A stretch of DNA of 64,000 bases from Ardenticatenales bacterium (GCA_020634515.1 JACKBL010000002.1:806001-870000); one strand, 5' to 3'. Shown: positions 16,337-25,626, counted from the stretch's first letter. The notes: generated by a model not told the origin, from the letters alone. Numbers and translations are program-made.

Positions 16337-17441
16337 TATCTTCCTCCAGCGTGAGCAAATGTCGGCCATACCGATAATAAGCGGCGCAAGCCCCCTCCGC
16401 CGAGACCATCGTCGCCCCCAGCGGGTTTTCCGGGGTGCAAATCGCGCCAAAAGCGGGGCAATCGTGTGGCTTTTGCAGCCCTTGCAGAATTTGCCCGGCG
16501 ATACACAGGGGCGACTCTTGCGGCTGGATGTTGCCCACGTCGAAGCGCGTTTCTGCGTCGAAAGCGGCGAATTCCGGCCGCAACCCCCAGCCGCTTTGCG
16601 GGATCAGGCCAATGCCCCGCCACTGCCGGTCCCGTTTCTCGAAGACTTGCTCAATGACGGCCTGCGCGGGACGATTGCCGGCATACGTCACGGCTCGCCC
16701 ATACGCATTTTCCACGCGCGCGCTCCCCGCTTCCAACAGCCGCACGCACGCCAGAATGCCCTGGGCAATGTCCAGCGGTTCAAAACCGGTGACCACAATG
16801 GGTACATCGTACTGTTCGGCGATGGGCGGATATTCCCAATAACCCATCACGGCGCAGACGTGCCCGGCGGCCAGAAACCCCTGTACGCGGTTATGGGGCG
16901 CGCCCAGGATGGCGTGTATCGCCGGGGGCACGCACACATGCGAGACAAGCACGCTGAAATTGGTCAATCCCAGCGCCCGCGCTTGCAGCACGCTCATGGC
17001 GTTGGCCGGGGCCGTGGTCTCGAAGCCGATGGCGAAGAAGACGACCTGTTTGTGCGGGTGGGCCTGGGCGATTTTCACGGCGTCCAGCGGCGAGTAGACG
17101 ACGCGCACGTCCCCGCCGGCGGCGCGCACGGCGAACAGGTCGCGCTGCGTGCCGGGTACGCGCAGCATGTCCCCATAAGAGGTGAAGATGACGTTGGGGC
17201 GGGCGGCGATGGCCAGTGCTTTGTCTACCAGCGCCAGCGGCGTGACGCAGACGGGGCAGCCAGGGCCGTGGACGAGTTCGATTTCCGCCGGCAATAACTG
17301 GTCCAATCCATGCCGTACAATCGCGTGCGTCTGCCCGCCGCAAATCTCCATCAGCACCCACGGGCGCGTCACCACGCGCTCGATTTCCCGCAGCGCCACC
17401 CGCACCAGCGCCGCATCTCGATATTCCGTTACGTATCGCAT
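16329..17441 (-). CDS. hypD: Hydrogenase maturation factor HypD
   Basis: A 370-residue iron-sulfur protein that, with HypC, forms the scaffold on which the Fe(CN)2CO unit is assembled. Motifs: MEICGGQTHAI, HGPGCPVCVTP, the central GFETTAPANA, and Cys-containing C-terminal segments ending in PLGATMVS. The ATG at 17441 has GGAG 7 nt upstream and is preferred over a GTG at 17465. It overlaps hypE and is separated from hypC by 65 bp containing short repeats. Confidence 0.96.
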   Translation of the reverse strand: MRYVTEYRDAALVRVALREIERVVTRPWVLMEICGGQTHAIVRHGLDQLLPAEIELVHGPGCPVCVTPLALVDKALAIAARPNVIFTSYGDMLRVPGTQRDLFAVRAAGGDVRVVYSPLDAVKIAQAHPHKQVVFFAIGFETTAPANAMSVLQARALGLTNFSVLVSHVCVPPAIHAILGAPHNRVQGFLAAGHVCAVMGYWEYPPIAEQYDVPIVVTGFEPLDIAQGILACVRLLEAGSARVENAYGRAVTYAGNRPAQAVIEQVFEKRDRQWRGIGLIPQSGWGLRPEFAAFDAETRFDVGNIQPQESPLCIAGQILQGLQKPHDCPAFGAICTPENPLGATMVSAEGACAAYYRYGRHLLTLEEDNV

Positions 17442-17506
17442 ATCGTCTCCAACCGGGCCAATCACTCACGGAAAACGGTCAACCACCAGCCACCCATTGT
17501 CAACGG

Positions 17507-17764
17507 TCAACCACCAACTGTCGGCCCAATCTCCTCTTCCAAATTCACAATCTCCCGCAGCATGTCCAGCGTCGCCTGCGCCTCTGCTTCACTGAGCAGG
17601 CTGATGGCGAAGCCGACGTGGATGACGACGTAATCCCCCACGACGGCTTCCGGCACGTAGGCCAGGCAAGCTTCGCGGACTGTGCCGCCGAAGTCGATTT
17701 TGCCCATTAGCAGGCCGTTTGCTGCGTAGGTTTCCGTAATTTTGCCGGGGACGCCGAGGCACAT
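17507..17764 (-). CDS. hypC: Hydrogenase maturation chaperone HypC
   Basis: An 85-residue HypC beginning MCLGVPGKI. The conserved Cys2 binds the iron precursor and later the large-subunit precursor. The internal FGGTVREACLAYVPEAVVGDYVVIHVGFAI is the OB-like core of the family. I chose the ATG at 17764 because of this invariant N-terminus and the GGAGA in front, not the longer frame to 17845, which reads through a repeat. Confidence 0.96.
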   Translation of the reverse strand: MCLGVPGKITETYAANGLLMGKIDFGGTVREACLAYVPEAVVGDYVVIHVGFAISLLSEAEAQATLDMLREIVNLEEEIGPTVGG

Positions 17765-17795
17765 AATCTTTCTCCAGCCCAGATTGAGTTCACTG

Positions 17796-17866
17796 AAAAA
17801 ACCGGGTTTTTCGAGTGTCCGGCCGAAATAACCAGAGTGGTTCATGTGTAAAAACCCGGTTTTTGG
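17796..17866. repeat. AAAACCGGGTTTT/AAAACCCGGTTTT inverted repeat
   Basis: AAAAACCGGGTTTTT and AAAAACCCGGTTTTT face each other about 40 nt apart between hypF and hypC. Related copies are at 4932-5010 and 58826-58945. An AGATTGGTTCATTC element follows at about 17884. Confidence 0.7.
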
Positions 17867-17903
17867 CCTTTTTTCAGTAGAGTCAAGATTGGTTCATTCT
17901 TGG

Positions 17904-20234
17904 TTATTCAACACCGTGTTGCCAGCGCCAGGCGGCAATCGCCGCCTGGCCGAGGGCGATGCCGCCATCGTTGGCGGGGACGCGCTCGTGGCAGATGACG
18001 GTGAAGCCTTGCCGCCGCAGGTCGCGGACGACCAGCCGCAGCAGGGTTACATTTTGCCACACGCCGCCGCTGAGGGCGACTTCCTGCAGGCTGTGTTCTT
18101 GCCGCAGACGGACGCACACGGCGCAGACGAGGGCGGCGACGCTGTTGTGGAAACGGGCGGCGAGTTGTGATGGCGAAATGCCGGCACGCCAATCCCCCAC
18201 CAATCCCGCCAAAATCGGAGCCGGATCAATCACCTCGCCATTGTCCGCGAAGGAGTAATGGCCTTGTTCGGTGATATCCGCGAGGGTTTCCAGTTCAATG
18301 GCCGCCTGCGCTTCGTAGTGGATGGTCTGGCGCACGCCCAGCAGGGCGGCGGCGGCATCGAAGAGGCGGCCCGCGCTGGAGGTGAGGGGGGCGTTGAGGC
18401 GTGTGCGGAGTTGGTGGCGTAATGCCGGCATCACCGGCCACCCCATCTCCTGCCGCAACGCAAACCGCACCGGGGGCAAATCCTCCGCCCAGGGAATGCC
18501 CGCCGCATCCAACCAGGCCAGCGCCATGCGCCACGGCTCCCGCACTGCCTTGTCCCCGCCGGGGAGGGGCACGTAGGCCAGGTGCGCCACCCGCCGGTAG
18601 CCGCCGTAGTCGGCGATCAGGAATTCGCCGCCCCAGATGGCCCCGTCATCCCCGTAACCCGTGCCGTCAAAGGCGACGCCGATGACCGGGTGGTCGCCGA
18701 TGAACTGGTGTTCGGCGAGGGCGGCGGCGATGTGGGCGTGGTGGTGTTGGATGGGAAATGCCGGCAATCCCTCCACCTCCGCCCGTTCCACCGCATACCG
18801 CGTCGCCAGATAATCGGGATGCAAATCGTGCGCCAGCCCTTGCGGTCGGGCGCGGAAAAGCTGCTCGTAGTGGGCCACGGCTTCCATGAAGGCCGTCAGC
18901 GTCTCGTAATTTTCCAGGTCGCCAATGTGGTGGCTGAGGAAGGCGTACCGGTCACGGGTGAGGCAGAAGGTGTTTTTGAGCGCCGCGCCGGCGGCCAGCA
19001 GCGGCGGCGCGGACCACGGCAGGCGCAGCGGCGCGGGGGCGAAGCCGCGCGCGCGGCGCAGCGTCAGCACGTTGGACGCGCTGCCCGTCAGGGCAATCGG
19101 TCGCGCTACGGAATCGTCGCAGCGGATGTGGATGTCGCGGTTATGCAGGAGAAAGGCGTCCGCCAGCCCGCCCAGCCGTTGCCGCGCTTCTTCGTTGTCA
19201 CTGGCGATGGGTTCCTCGCTCAGGTTGCCGCTGGTCATCACCAGGGCGTCGGGGAAGTCGGGCGCGGCTTCCAGCAGCAGGTGGTGCAGCGGCGTGTAGG
19301 GCAACATCACGCCCAGGTTCCGCTGGCCGGGGGCGATGTTGCCGGCAAGGGGAGAGTCGGGGCGGCGTGGCAGGATGACGATGGGGCGGGCGCGCGATTG
19401 CAGCAGGGCGCGCCCGTTGTCGTCGAGAAGGCAGTGGCGGGCCGCTGCTTCCACGCTGGCGACCATGAGGGCGAAGGGTTTGTCGGGGCGGTGTTTGCGT
19501 TGGCGGAGTTTGGTGATGGCGGTGGAATTGCCGGCATCGCACGCCAGATGAAAGCCGCCCAATCCCTTGATGGCTACGATTTGCCCCTCACGCAGCCGCC
19601 GCCGCGCTGCCTGCAACGCCTCTTCCCGCTCGCCGAGAATCGTCCCCCGACCGCTTTCCTCCAACCAGATGTGCGGGCCGCAGACGGGGCAGGCGACGGG
19701 CTGCGCGTGAAAGCGGCGGTCCAGTGGATTCGCATATTCGGCGGCGCAGGCGGGGCAAAGGGCAAACGGGGCCATGGTCGTTTGCGGGCGGTCGTAGGGG
19801 ATGTCCCGAATAATGGTGAAGCGGGGGCCGCAGTTGGTGCAGTTGATGAAGGGGTAGCGATAACGACGGTCGTCCGGGGAGAAAAGTTCGTGTAGACAAT
19901 CGTCGCAGAGGGCCACGTCGGCGGAGATGGGCTGGAACGCCCCGGGGACGGGCTGCGAGTGGACGATCTGGAATTGGGCGAAGCCGTTGGCCGGCTGCTG
20001 ACGCACCGTCATCTGGTCGATGTGCGCCAGCGGTGGCAGTTCGCCACGCAGCGCCGCCGTAAACGCGGCCAGCGCCTCGCGCGAGCCGTCCGCTTCGATG
20101 TCCACGCCGGCGGACGTGTTGCGCACCCAGCCGGTGAGGGCGTATCGTCGCGCCAGCCCATAGACGAACGGGCGAAAGCCGACGCCCTGCACCACCCCCG
20201 TGATGTGGATGCGCGCGCCCAGCCGTTCGCTCAT
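17904..20234 (-). CDS. hypF: Carbamoyltransferase HypF
   Basis: A 776-residue multidomain enzyme that produces the carbamoyl group passed to HypE. In order: an acylphosphatase domain (ITGVVQGVGFRPFVYGLA), two zinc fingers (CDDCLHELF with CTNCGPRFT, and CPACAAEY with CPVCGP), a YrdC-like domain (IVAIKGLGGFHLACDA), and the Kae1-like carbamoyltransferase domain (HHHAHIAAALAEH, FDGTGYGDDGAIWGGEF, ALSGGVWQNVTLL). Length is normal. The ATG at 20234 overlaps the hypB stop (ATGA). Confidence 0.97.
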   Translation of the reverse strand: MSERLGARIHITGVVQGVGFRPFVYGLARRYALTGWVRNTSAGVDIEADGSREALAAFTAALRGELPPLAHIDQMTVRQQPANGFAQFQIVHSQPVPGAFQPISADVALCDDCLHELFSPDDRRYRYPFINCTNCGPRFTIIRDIPYDRPQTTMAPFALCPACAAEYANPLDRRFHAQPVACPVCGPHIWLEESGRGTILGEREEALQAARRRLREGQIVAIKGLGGFHLACDAGNSTAITKLRQRKHRPDKPFALMVASVEAAARHCLLDDNGRALLQSRARPIVILPRRPDSPLAGNIAPGQRNLGVMLPYTPLHHLLLEAAPDFPDALVMTSGNLSEEPIASDNEEARQRLGGLADAFLLHNRDIHIRCDDSVARPIALTGSASNVLTLRRARGFAPAPLRLPWSAPPLLAAGAALKNTFCLTRDRYAFLSHHIGDLENYETLTAFMEAVAHYEQLFRARPQGLAHDLHPDYLATRYAVERAEVEGLPAFPIQHHHAHIAAALAEHQFIGDHPVIGVAFDGTGYGDDGAIWGGEFLIADYGGYRRVAHLAYVPLPGGDKAVREPWRMALAWLDAAGIPWAEDLPPVRFALRQEMGWPVMPALRHQLRTRLNAPLTSSAGRLFDAAAALLGVRQTIHYEAQAAIELETLADITEQGHYSFADNGEVIDPAPILAGLVGDWRAGISPSQLAARFHNSVAALVCAVCVRLRQEHSLQEVALSGGVWQNVTLLRLVVRDLRRQGFTVICHERVPANDGGIALGQAAIAAWRWQHGVE

Positions 20235-20890
20235 ACGGTTACTTTCATTTGCGCCTGGACCCAGGTCAACCACGCTTCAATGCCCGCGCCCGTGCGGCAG
20301 GAGAGGGGGAACGTGACCAGCCCAGGGTTGAGGGCGGCCACGCCGCGGCGGAAGGTTTCCATGTCGAAGTCAAGGTATGGCAGCAGGTCAATTTTGTTGA
20401 TCACGAGGGCGTCCACGCCGCGGTACATGCCCGGATACTTGTACGGTTTGTCCGCGCCTTCTGGCGTGGAGGCGATGAGGACGTTTTTGTGCGCGCCCAG
20501 CGGAAAATTGGCGGGGCAGATGAGGTTGCCCACGTTTTCGATGATAAGCAGGTCGATGGCGGACAGGTCAAGCTGTTCCAGCGCCTGCTGTATCATGACG
20601 GCGTCCAGGTGGCATTCGCCGCCGGTGTTGATCTGTACGGCGGTGGCGCCGGCGGCGGCGGCGCGGTCGGCGTCGATGCTGGTGGCGATGTCGCCATCAA
20701 TGACGGCGAGGCGCAGGCGCGGGCTGAGGTGTTGGATGGTGTGCTCGATGAGGCTGGTTTTGCCGGCACCGGGCGAAGCCATCAGGTTCAATCCCACCAC
20801 GCCCGCCTCCTCCAGTCGCCGCCGGTTGGCCGCGGCTAACTGTTCGTTGGCTCCCATGATGTTGGCGACAACCCGAATGCGCTCAGCCAT
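20231..20890 (-). CDS. hypB: Hydrogenase nickel-insertion GTPase HypB
   Basis: A 219-residue SIMIBI GTPase that delivers nickel to the large subunit. Walker A is ASPGAGKTS, then VIDGDIATSIDADR, INTGGECHLDA and the NKIDLLPYLDFD specificity motif. It lacks the N-terminal CxxCGC site and the His-rich stretch seen in some HypB proteins, so any nickel storage function is absent. The start at 20890 gives MAERIRVVANIM and overlaps hypA by 8 bases. The longer frame to 21022 reads through hypA. Confidence 0.96.
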   Translation of the reverse strand: MAERIRVVANIMGANEQLAAANRRRLEEAGVVGLNLMASPGAGKTSLIEHTIQHLSPRLRLAVIDGDIATSIDADRAAAAGATAVQINTGGECHLDAVMIQQALEQLDLSAIDLLIIENVGNLICPANFPLGAHKNVLIASTPEGADKPYKYPGMYRGVDALVINKIDLLPYLDFDMETFRRGVAALNPGLVTFPLSCRTGAGIEAWLTWVQAQMKVTV

Positions 20891-21248
20891 GTGCCTGATC
20901 ATCCTCGGCGGAAGCGACGTCAATGGCTTCCAGGTAGAATTCTTCCCCCTGGACAATGCGCACGTATTCGCTGCCACAGGTGGGGCAGAATAGGTTTTGG
21001 CGCACCCCATAGCGGTGACCACAGTCCTGACAGACGATTTCCGCCGGCACGCGGCGGAAATGCAATTGCGCTCCTGCCGCCGGCGTCCCTTCGCTCACGA
21101 AGTCCCAGTAAAACTGGATGGAATCGTCCACGAAGGAGGAGAGTTCGCCCAACACGACGTGCAAGTCTGTCACTCGCGCGGCTTCTGCCGCGTGCGCATG
21201 GTGCAGGGCAATTTCCAATAGGTTTTCGGTTACTACGAGTTCGTGCAT
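20883..21248 (-). CDS. hypA: Hydrogenase nickel chaperone HypA
   Basis: A 121-residue HypA with the nickel-binding N-terminus MHELVVTENL (Met1-His2-Glu3) and a zinc-ribbon domain with CQDCGHRY and CPTCGSE. It works with HypB in nickel delivery. It heads the hypABFCDE block, after a 270-bp gap from the cNMP-binding gene that holds a dispersed 100-bp repeat. Therefore hypA may have its own promoter. Confidence 0.96.
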   Translation of the reverse strand: MHELVVTENLLEIALHHAHAAEAARVTDLHVVLGELSSFVDDSIQFYWDFVSEGTPAAGAQLHFRRVPAEIVCQDCGHRYGVRQNLFCPTCGSEYVRIVQGEEFYLEAIDVASAEDDQAHG

Positions 21249-21360
21249 GATGTTTCCGTCTGGTAATGGCTAACCCGCTCGTGGGCTGAGCTTGTCGCAG
21301 CCCATGACGTCTACGACAGGCTCAGGCAACGGGCCAGGTCGTTACTCCATTTGTGTTACT

Positions 21361-21466
21361 GGACTCTGGCGTTTCTGGAGTGGAGGCTTCAGCCGGTCCA
21401 CATATGGTGGTTGACCCGGCTAAAGCCTCGACTCCGATCACCATATGTGGATTTCGCCAGACTCGA
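21361..21466 (+). repeat. ~105-bp dispersed repeat, copy 1
   Basis: The core has inverted arms AGGCTTCAGCCGGTCC and GACCCGGCTAAAGCCT, followed by TCGACTCCGATCACC and ending GATTTCGCCAGACTC. It is closely related to 51916-52020 (inverted) and 52621-52725. No coding potential. Confidence 0.85.
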
Positions 21467-21522
21467 GTGTGTTATTTGTGTTGTTTGCGTCAAATGCCGG
21501 CAGACACAATCCATCATTAGCC

Positions 21523-21996
21523 CTATACCGGGGAGGAAGCGGCCGCCAACAGCGTGCGCGTTGCATGAAGCCGCTCCAGCACAACCTGCGCCAGTTGGTA
21601 GTACAGCCCGGTAGCCAGAGCGGGGTCCTTCAAAACCAACGCCAGCAGGCGCTCGCCATCCATTCGCAGCACCTGGCAGGGTTCCGTCGCCACGGCAGTG
21701 GCCGTCAATTCGCCCGGATTGATGACGGCGGAGACGCCCAAAACGTCACCTGGGTTGATTGTTCCTACCATGAAGTCCTTTCGCAGGTGGGGCAAGTGCT
21801 CGTCTACGACTACGTAATGCAGTTCGATGCTGCCGTGACGCAGCAGATAGAGCGCATCGGCGGGGGAACCCATGCGGAAGAGAGTTTCATCGGTGTCCAG
21901 TTCCATTTCATTGCTGATCATGGCGACTTCGCGTAGTTGCGCGGGGGACATGAAAGCGAAAAATGGATAACGGCGCAGAATTTCAGGTGAAATCAT
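21523..21996 (-). CDS. Cyclic-nucleotide-binding domain protein
   Basis: A 157-residue protein consisting of one CRP-type cyclic nucleotide-binding domain (FFAFMSPAQLREVAMISNEM, DALYLLRHGSIELHYV, INPGDVLGVSAVINPGELTA) with a C-terminal helix but no helix-turn-helix. The ATG at 21996 has GGAG upstream. It lies inside the hydrogenase block, 63 bp after the protease gene, so it may sense a nucleotide or redox signal for the complex. It cannot act as a classical CRP regulator by itself. Ligand and partner are unknown. Confidence 0.85.
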   Translation of the reverse strand: MISPEILRRYPFFAFMSPAQLREVAMISNEMELDTDETLFRMGSPADALYLLRHGSIELHYVVVDEHLPHLRKDFMVGTINPGDVLGVSAVINPGELTATAVATEPCQVLRMDGERLLALVLKDPALATGLYYQLAQVVLERLHATRTLLAAASSPV

Positions 21997-22059
21997 GAGC
22001 GACTCCTTCGTAAATGTAGGGCGATTTTCTGAATCGCCCACCCGATTTGGAAAATCGGG

Positions 22060-22581
22060 CTACGACGGCACATTCTTTCGTCCATCGTCCTGATCATCAT
22101 CAATGGGGTGGGCGAGCAGGCGCAAGACGGCGGCGGCGGCGACGGGGACGGCGGCGGCGACAGCCGGGCTGAGTTCTTCGCGGAATTCATAGACGCGCGG
22201 CGCTTCGATAGCGACAACATCAATATCGTCCGGCAACGACGCGCCCATGGCCCGCCCCATTTGCAGGGCGGTGTGCAGTGACGTGTCATGGGCGGCGGTG
22301 GTGTGGCCGGCGGCGTGATGGGGAAAAGCGTCCAGGGGGGCGCAGTAGATTGCGCCAGGGCTGCCGCCGCGCGTCTGGATGGCATCAATAATGATGGCGC
22401 GCTCGTAGTCGATCAGCCATTCCATCAGGCTAAGACCGCCCAGCGCCAGGCATTCCACGTCTACATCCGACCGCGCGGCAATCTCCGGTCGCGCCGCCAC
22501 CGCGCGCGCCACGTCCCAGCCCACGCCATCATCTCCCAAAATGGGGTTGCCCAAGCCAATCACCAACGTGCGCTCGTCCAT
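22060..22581 (-). CDS. [NiFe] hydrogenase maturation protease
   Basis: A 173-residue HycI/HyaD/FrhD-type endopeptidase that removes the C-terminal tail of the large subunit after nickel insertion. It has GLGNPILGDDGVGWDVARAV (nickel-sensing Glu/Asp position) and AIIIDAIQTRGGSPG, with the second conserved Asp. A His in HTTAAHDTSL is in the expected place. It directly follows the large-subunit gene, its presumed substrate, whose tail after the final CxxC-x-x-His is 27 residues long. Confidence 0.93.
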   Translation of the reverse strand: MDERTLVIGLGNPILGDDGVGWDVARAVAARPEIAARSDVDVECLALGGLSLMEWLIDYERAIIIDAIQTRGGSPGAIYCAPLDAFPHHAAGHTTAAHDTSLHTALQMGRAMGASLPDDIDVVAIEAPRVYEFREELSPAVAAAVPVAAAAVLRLLAHPIDDDQDDGRKNVPS

Positions 22582-22602
22582 AATTCTCTAAATCTTCCTC
22601 CA

Positions 22603-22635
22603 AGATTGGTTCATTCTGGAAGAATGAACCAATCT
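22603..22635. repeat. Perfect 15-bp hairpin AGATTGGTTCATTCT
   Basis: AGATTGGTTCATTCT and AGAATGAACCAATCT with a 3-nt loop lie between the large-subunit and protease genes. No T-run follows on either strand, so mRNA processing or stability is more likely than termination. A related element is at 45303-45345. Confidence 0.85.
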
Positions 22636-22637
22636 CG

Positions 22638-24104
22638 TTAACAGAACTGCCGCAGGACTTCCACTTCTTTCCCGTTGGCGTCACGAATGGTCACTTGCAG
22701 GGGCATTTGCCCCGGCAGGGAGTGCGTGGCGCAGCCAAAGCAGGGGTCATAGGCGCGGAAGGCCATTTCCACCATGTTCAACAGCCCTTCATTGACGACC
22801 GTTCCTTTGTGAATGAGCGTCTGTGCCGCTTTCTTGATGGACATGCTGATGGGCGCATAGTTGTTGGTTGTGCCCACCACGAGGTTGACTTTCGTGAGAA
22901 TGCCGCGCTCGTCCGTCCAGTAGTGATGCGTGAGCGTGCCGCGCGGCGCTTCCACGATGCCTACGCCCTCCGTGGGCGTCTTGGTGGGGACGGTGTGGAT
23001 GTGCGGCGAGGTGATTTCCTCGTCCGTCGCCAGTTCTACCAGTCGCTCCGCCGCATACAACAACTCGATCAGGCGCGCCCAATGGGTCGCCAGCCGCTGG
23101 TGTACCGGCTTGCCGCCCAGCGTTTCGTAGAACTGCTCGTACGCTTCCTGCGCCAGCGGCGTGGCCATGCCATCGGCGGCGTTGAGGCGGGAGAGCGGCG
23201 TGGCTGCGTAGACGCCCGAGTCCTTGCCGTCCACGAACCCTTTCCAGCCTACTTTTTTCAGGTAGGGGAATTTCAGGTAGGTCCATGGTTCGACCCGTTC
23301 GGCGATCCAGTCGGTGTATTCGGCGGGCGCGTATTTGCCCAGCCGCTTTCCGTCGGGGTCAACCACGCTGACGCGACCATGATAGAAGTTGACCTTGTTG
23401 TTGTCATCTACGAGGCCGATGTAGTGGGTGCGGTGCGTGTAGGTGTCGCCCAGGATCAGGTCGAGATAGAAGGGGTTGCCCAGAACCATGTCCTGGAACA
23501 ATTGGAGACTGAACTGAGCAAAACCGATGCCCCAGCGCCCCATTTCTTCAATTTGCTGGCGTTCTGGTTCGGTCAGCCCTTTGGTGACGCCGCCGGGGAT
23601 GGAGGTGCAGGGATGGACCTTGCGCCCCCCCAGGATTTCCACGACGGTGTGGCCGTACTTGCGCGCCTGGATCACCTTGCCGCCGATTTCCAGCCCCACT
23701 TTGTGAATGACGCCGAGGATGTTGCGCTCCGCCACGGGCGCATCTGGTCCCATGACGAAGTCGGGGCCGCCGAGGGCGTAGAAGTGCGTGGTGTGGTCGG
23801 TGAAGTAGAAGCCCATGTAGAGCAGTTCGCGCAGCAGTTTGGCCGTGCGTGGGGGATCGACGCCGTAGACGGCGTCGCCTGCTTTGGCGGCGGCCATGTG
23901 GTGCGCCTCCGGGCAAACGCCACAGATGCGATTGGTGAGCAAGGGCATTTCCTCCACCGGACGACCGACGCAAAATCGTTCAAAGCCGCGCAGTTCGGGA
24001 ATCTGGAAGTAGGTGTTGGCGACTTCCCCTTCTTCGTCCAGGAAAATCTCGATCTTGCCGTGCCCTTCGAGGCGGGTGATGGGATCAATGGTTATGCGTT
24101 GCAT
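22638..24104 (-). CDS. mvhA: [NiFe] hydrogenase large subunit (MvhA-like, group 3c)
   Basis: A 488-residue catalytic subunit. Nickel ligands are in RICGVCPEAHH (residues about 60-70) and DPCFGCATH near the C-terminus, followed by the removable tail SLPGQ...RQFC. Neighbouring mvhG, mvhD and hdrA place it in group 3c, whose members feed electrons from H2 to a bifurcating heterodisulfide reductase. It acts in the cytoplasm: there is no Tat-type small subunit signal. The gene is complete, and the protease for its tail is the next gene. Confidence 0.95.
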   Translation of the reverse strand: MQRITIDPITRLEGHGKIEIFLDEEGEVANTYFQIPELRGFERFCVGRPVEEMPLLTNRICGVCPEAHHMAAAKAGDAVYGVDPPRTAKLLRELLYMGFYFTDHTTHFYALGGPDFVMGPDAPVAERNILGVIHKVGLEIGGKVIQARKYGHTVVEILGGRKVHPCTSIPGGVTKGLTEPERQQIEEMGRWGIGFAQFSLQLFQDMVLGNPFYLDLILGDTYTHRTHYIGLVDDNNKVNFYHGRVSVVDPDGKRLGKYAPAEYTDWIAERVEPWTYLKFPYLKKVGWKGFVDGKDSGVYAATPLSRLNAADGMATPLAQEAYEQFYETLGGKPVHQRLATHWARLIELLYAAERLVELATDEEITSPHIHTVPTKTPTEGVGIVEAPRGTLTHHYWTDERGILTKVNLVVGTTNNYAPISMSIKKAAQTLIHKGTVVNEGLLNMVEMAFRAYDPCFGCATHSLPGQMPLQVTIRDANGKEVEVLRQFC

Positions 24105-24140
24105 ATTGTTGCTCCTGAAAACGTAACGGCGGCGGCGGGG

Positions 24141-25136
24141 CTATGGGCCGGTCATGGCGGGCCGGGCCGCGTGTAGCAGGGAATGCGCCATGCTGAAGCG
24201 GTAGAAAGAGCCAGCCGGGTCGGGTATGCCGTCCAGGATGCGCTCAATCTCCTCGGGATCGTTGCTGTCAATGACGGAGGCGACGGCCGTCATCAGGCGC
24301 GCGCCGTAGTCAATGACATCCGCCGCGGGGCCGTAGCAGCCAATGCAGGCCGCCCCCACGCGCGGGCAAAGGGCGCCGCAGCCATTGCGTGTGGCCGGGC
24401 CGTTGCAGAGGATGCCTTGCTCTAGCAAACAGAGGTCGGGATCGATGTCCGTGGCCTCGTGGATGCGCACGAAACGGTTGATTTTCTTCACATTGCGCGC
24501 GCGAGGGCAGTCGTCGCAGACGGTGGAGCCGCCGGCGCCGATGACGCTGCCGGGCGGCGGCAGGGTGGCTTCGCCATGCAGTGCCTTGATAACCAGGTCA
24601 ACGACGGCGGCGATCTGATGGGATTCGGGTGGGCAGCCGGGCATGTAGTAGTCTACGTCTACGACCTGATCCAGCGTGCGTACGGTGGGTTGAAAGACGG
24701 GGATGTTGATCGCGCCCTCGGGCATGTTGGTGGCGTATTGGGGGCGGAGGTGATCGGGGTTTTCCGTGGAGACGCTTTCGTAGACGGCGTCGTAGATGGC
24801 GTCTATCGGGGAGAGGTTGGCGAGGCCGGGAATACAGCCTTCGGTGGCGCAGGAGCCAAAGGCGACGAGGATTTGCGATTTTTGGCGCAAGAGGTGGGCC
24901 ATGTGTTCGTTTTCGGCGTTGCGGATGCCGCCGTTGAACAGGGTGAGGGTGATGGATTTGTCGGGCATGGCTTCCACGTCTTTGTATTTGGCGTCCATGG
25001 CCACGGGCCAGAAGACGACGTCGAAGTTGGCGTCGACGTCCAGGATTTTTTCGTGGATGTTTAGGACGGCGATTTCGCAGCCGCCGCAGGAGGCGGCCCA
25101 GTACATGGCGAATTTGGGTTTGGTGTTTTCAGTCAT
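24141..25136 (-). CDS. mvhG: [NiFe] hydrogenase small subunit (MvhG-like)
   Basis: A 331-residue iron-sulfur subunit. The proximal cluster ligands are in AASCGGCEIAVLN, AFGSCATEGCIPGL and PGCPPES. Further Cys pairs (CDDCPRARN, CNGPATRNGCGALCPRVGAACIGCYGP) supply the medial and distal clusters. There is no signal peptide, so the enzyme is cytoplasmic. It overlaps the mvhD stop region by 4 bases and lies 36 bp before mvhA. Confidence 0.95.
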   Translation of the reverse strand: MTENTKPKFAMYWAASCGGCEIAVLNIHEKILDVDANFDVVFWPVAMDAKYKDVEAMPDKSITLTLFNGGIRNAENEHMAHLLRQKSQILVAFGSCATEGCIPGLANLSPIDAIYDAVYESVSTENPDHLRPQYATNMPEGAINIPVFQPTVRTLDQVVDVDYYMPGCPPESHQIAAVVDLVIKALHGEATLPPPGSVIGAGGSTVCDDCPRARNVKKINRFVRIHEATDIDPDLCLLEQGILCNGPATRNGCGALCPRVGAACIGCYGPAADVIDYGARLMTAVASVIDSNDPEEIERILDGIPDPAGSFYRFSMAHSLLHAARPAMTGP

Positions 25137-25612
25137 GCCGGCATTTCCTCCACCTCAGGCATCATTTCTGGCAGCGCCGACCTTTGCGCCTGGCGCGTCC
25201 GTCCGGGCCAATTCAGCGGCCCCAACGCCCGAATCTCCTCCACCATCTTCGTGATCTCACGGGCCAGATGCACCCCTTCGGCTGCGCTGGCCCACACCAG
25301 CTTAATCCGCTCCGGCTCAATACCCATTTGGGCTACCGTGCGGCGCAGCAGCAGGTAACGGCGCAGCGCCTTGTAATTTTGCTCAATGTAATGACATTCA
25401 CCCGGATGGCACCCCGTGATCAGGACGCCATCCGCGCCGTTTGCCAGCGCCTTCAGCACAAACGTGGGGTCCATGCGTCCGGAGCACATCAGGCGAATCA
25501 GGCGGATATTCGGCGGGTACTTGATGCGGGCCGTGCCGGCAAGATCGGCAGCGCGATAGCTGCACCAGTTACAGGTGAAGCCGATAATGATGGGTTCAAA
25601 CGTGTCACTCAT
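25133..25612 (-). CDS. mvhD: MvhD-type iron-sulfur electron carrier
   Basis: A 159-residue MvhD (hydrogenase delta subunit). It has GFTCNWCSYRAADLAG, MCSGRMDP and ITGCHPGECHY, supplying Cys residues for the [2Fe-2S] cluster that passes electrons from the hydrogenase to HdrA. The ATG at 25612 has AAGGAG 8 nt upstream; an ATG at 25630 overlaps hdrA. Sitting between hdrA and mvhG, it physically links the two modules. Confidence 0.93.
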   Translation of the reverse strand: MSDTFEPIIIGFTCNWCSYRAADLAGTARIKYPPNIRLIRLMCSGRMDPTFVLKALANGADGVLITGCHPGECHYIEQNYKALRRYLLLRRTVAQMGIEPERIKLVWASAAEGVHLAREITKMVEEIRALGPLNWPGRTRQAQRSALPEMMPEVEEMPA

Positions 25613-25626
25613 AGCGAACGCTCCTT

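Noticed and set aside
17468..17520. Regulatory site between hypC and hypD
   Set aside because: Only short imperfect direct repeats (GTCAACGGTCAACCACC) are present; nothing supports operator function.
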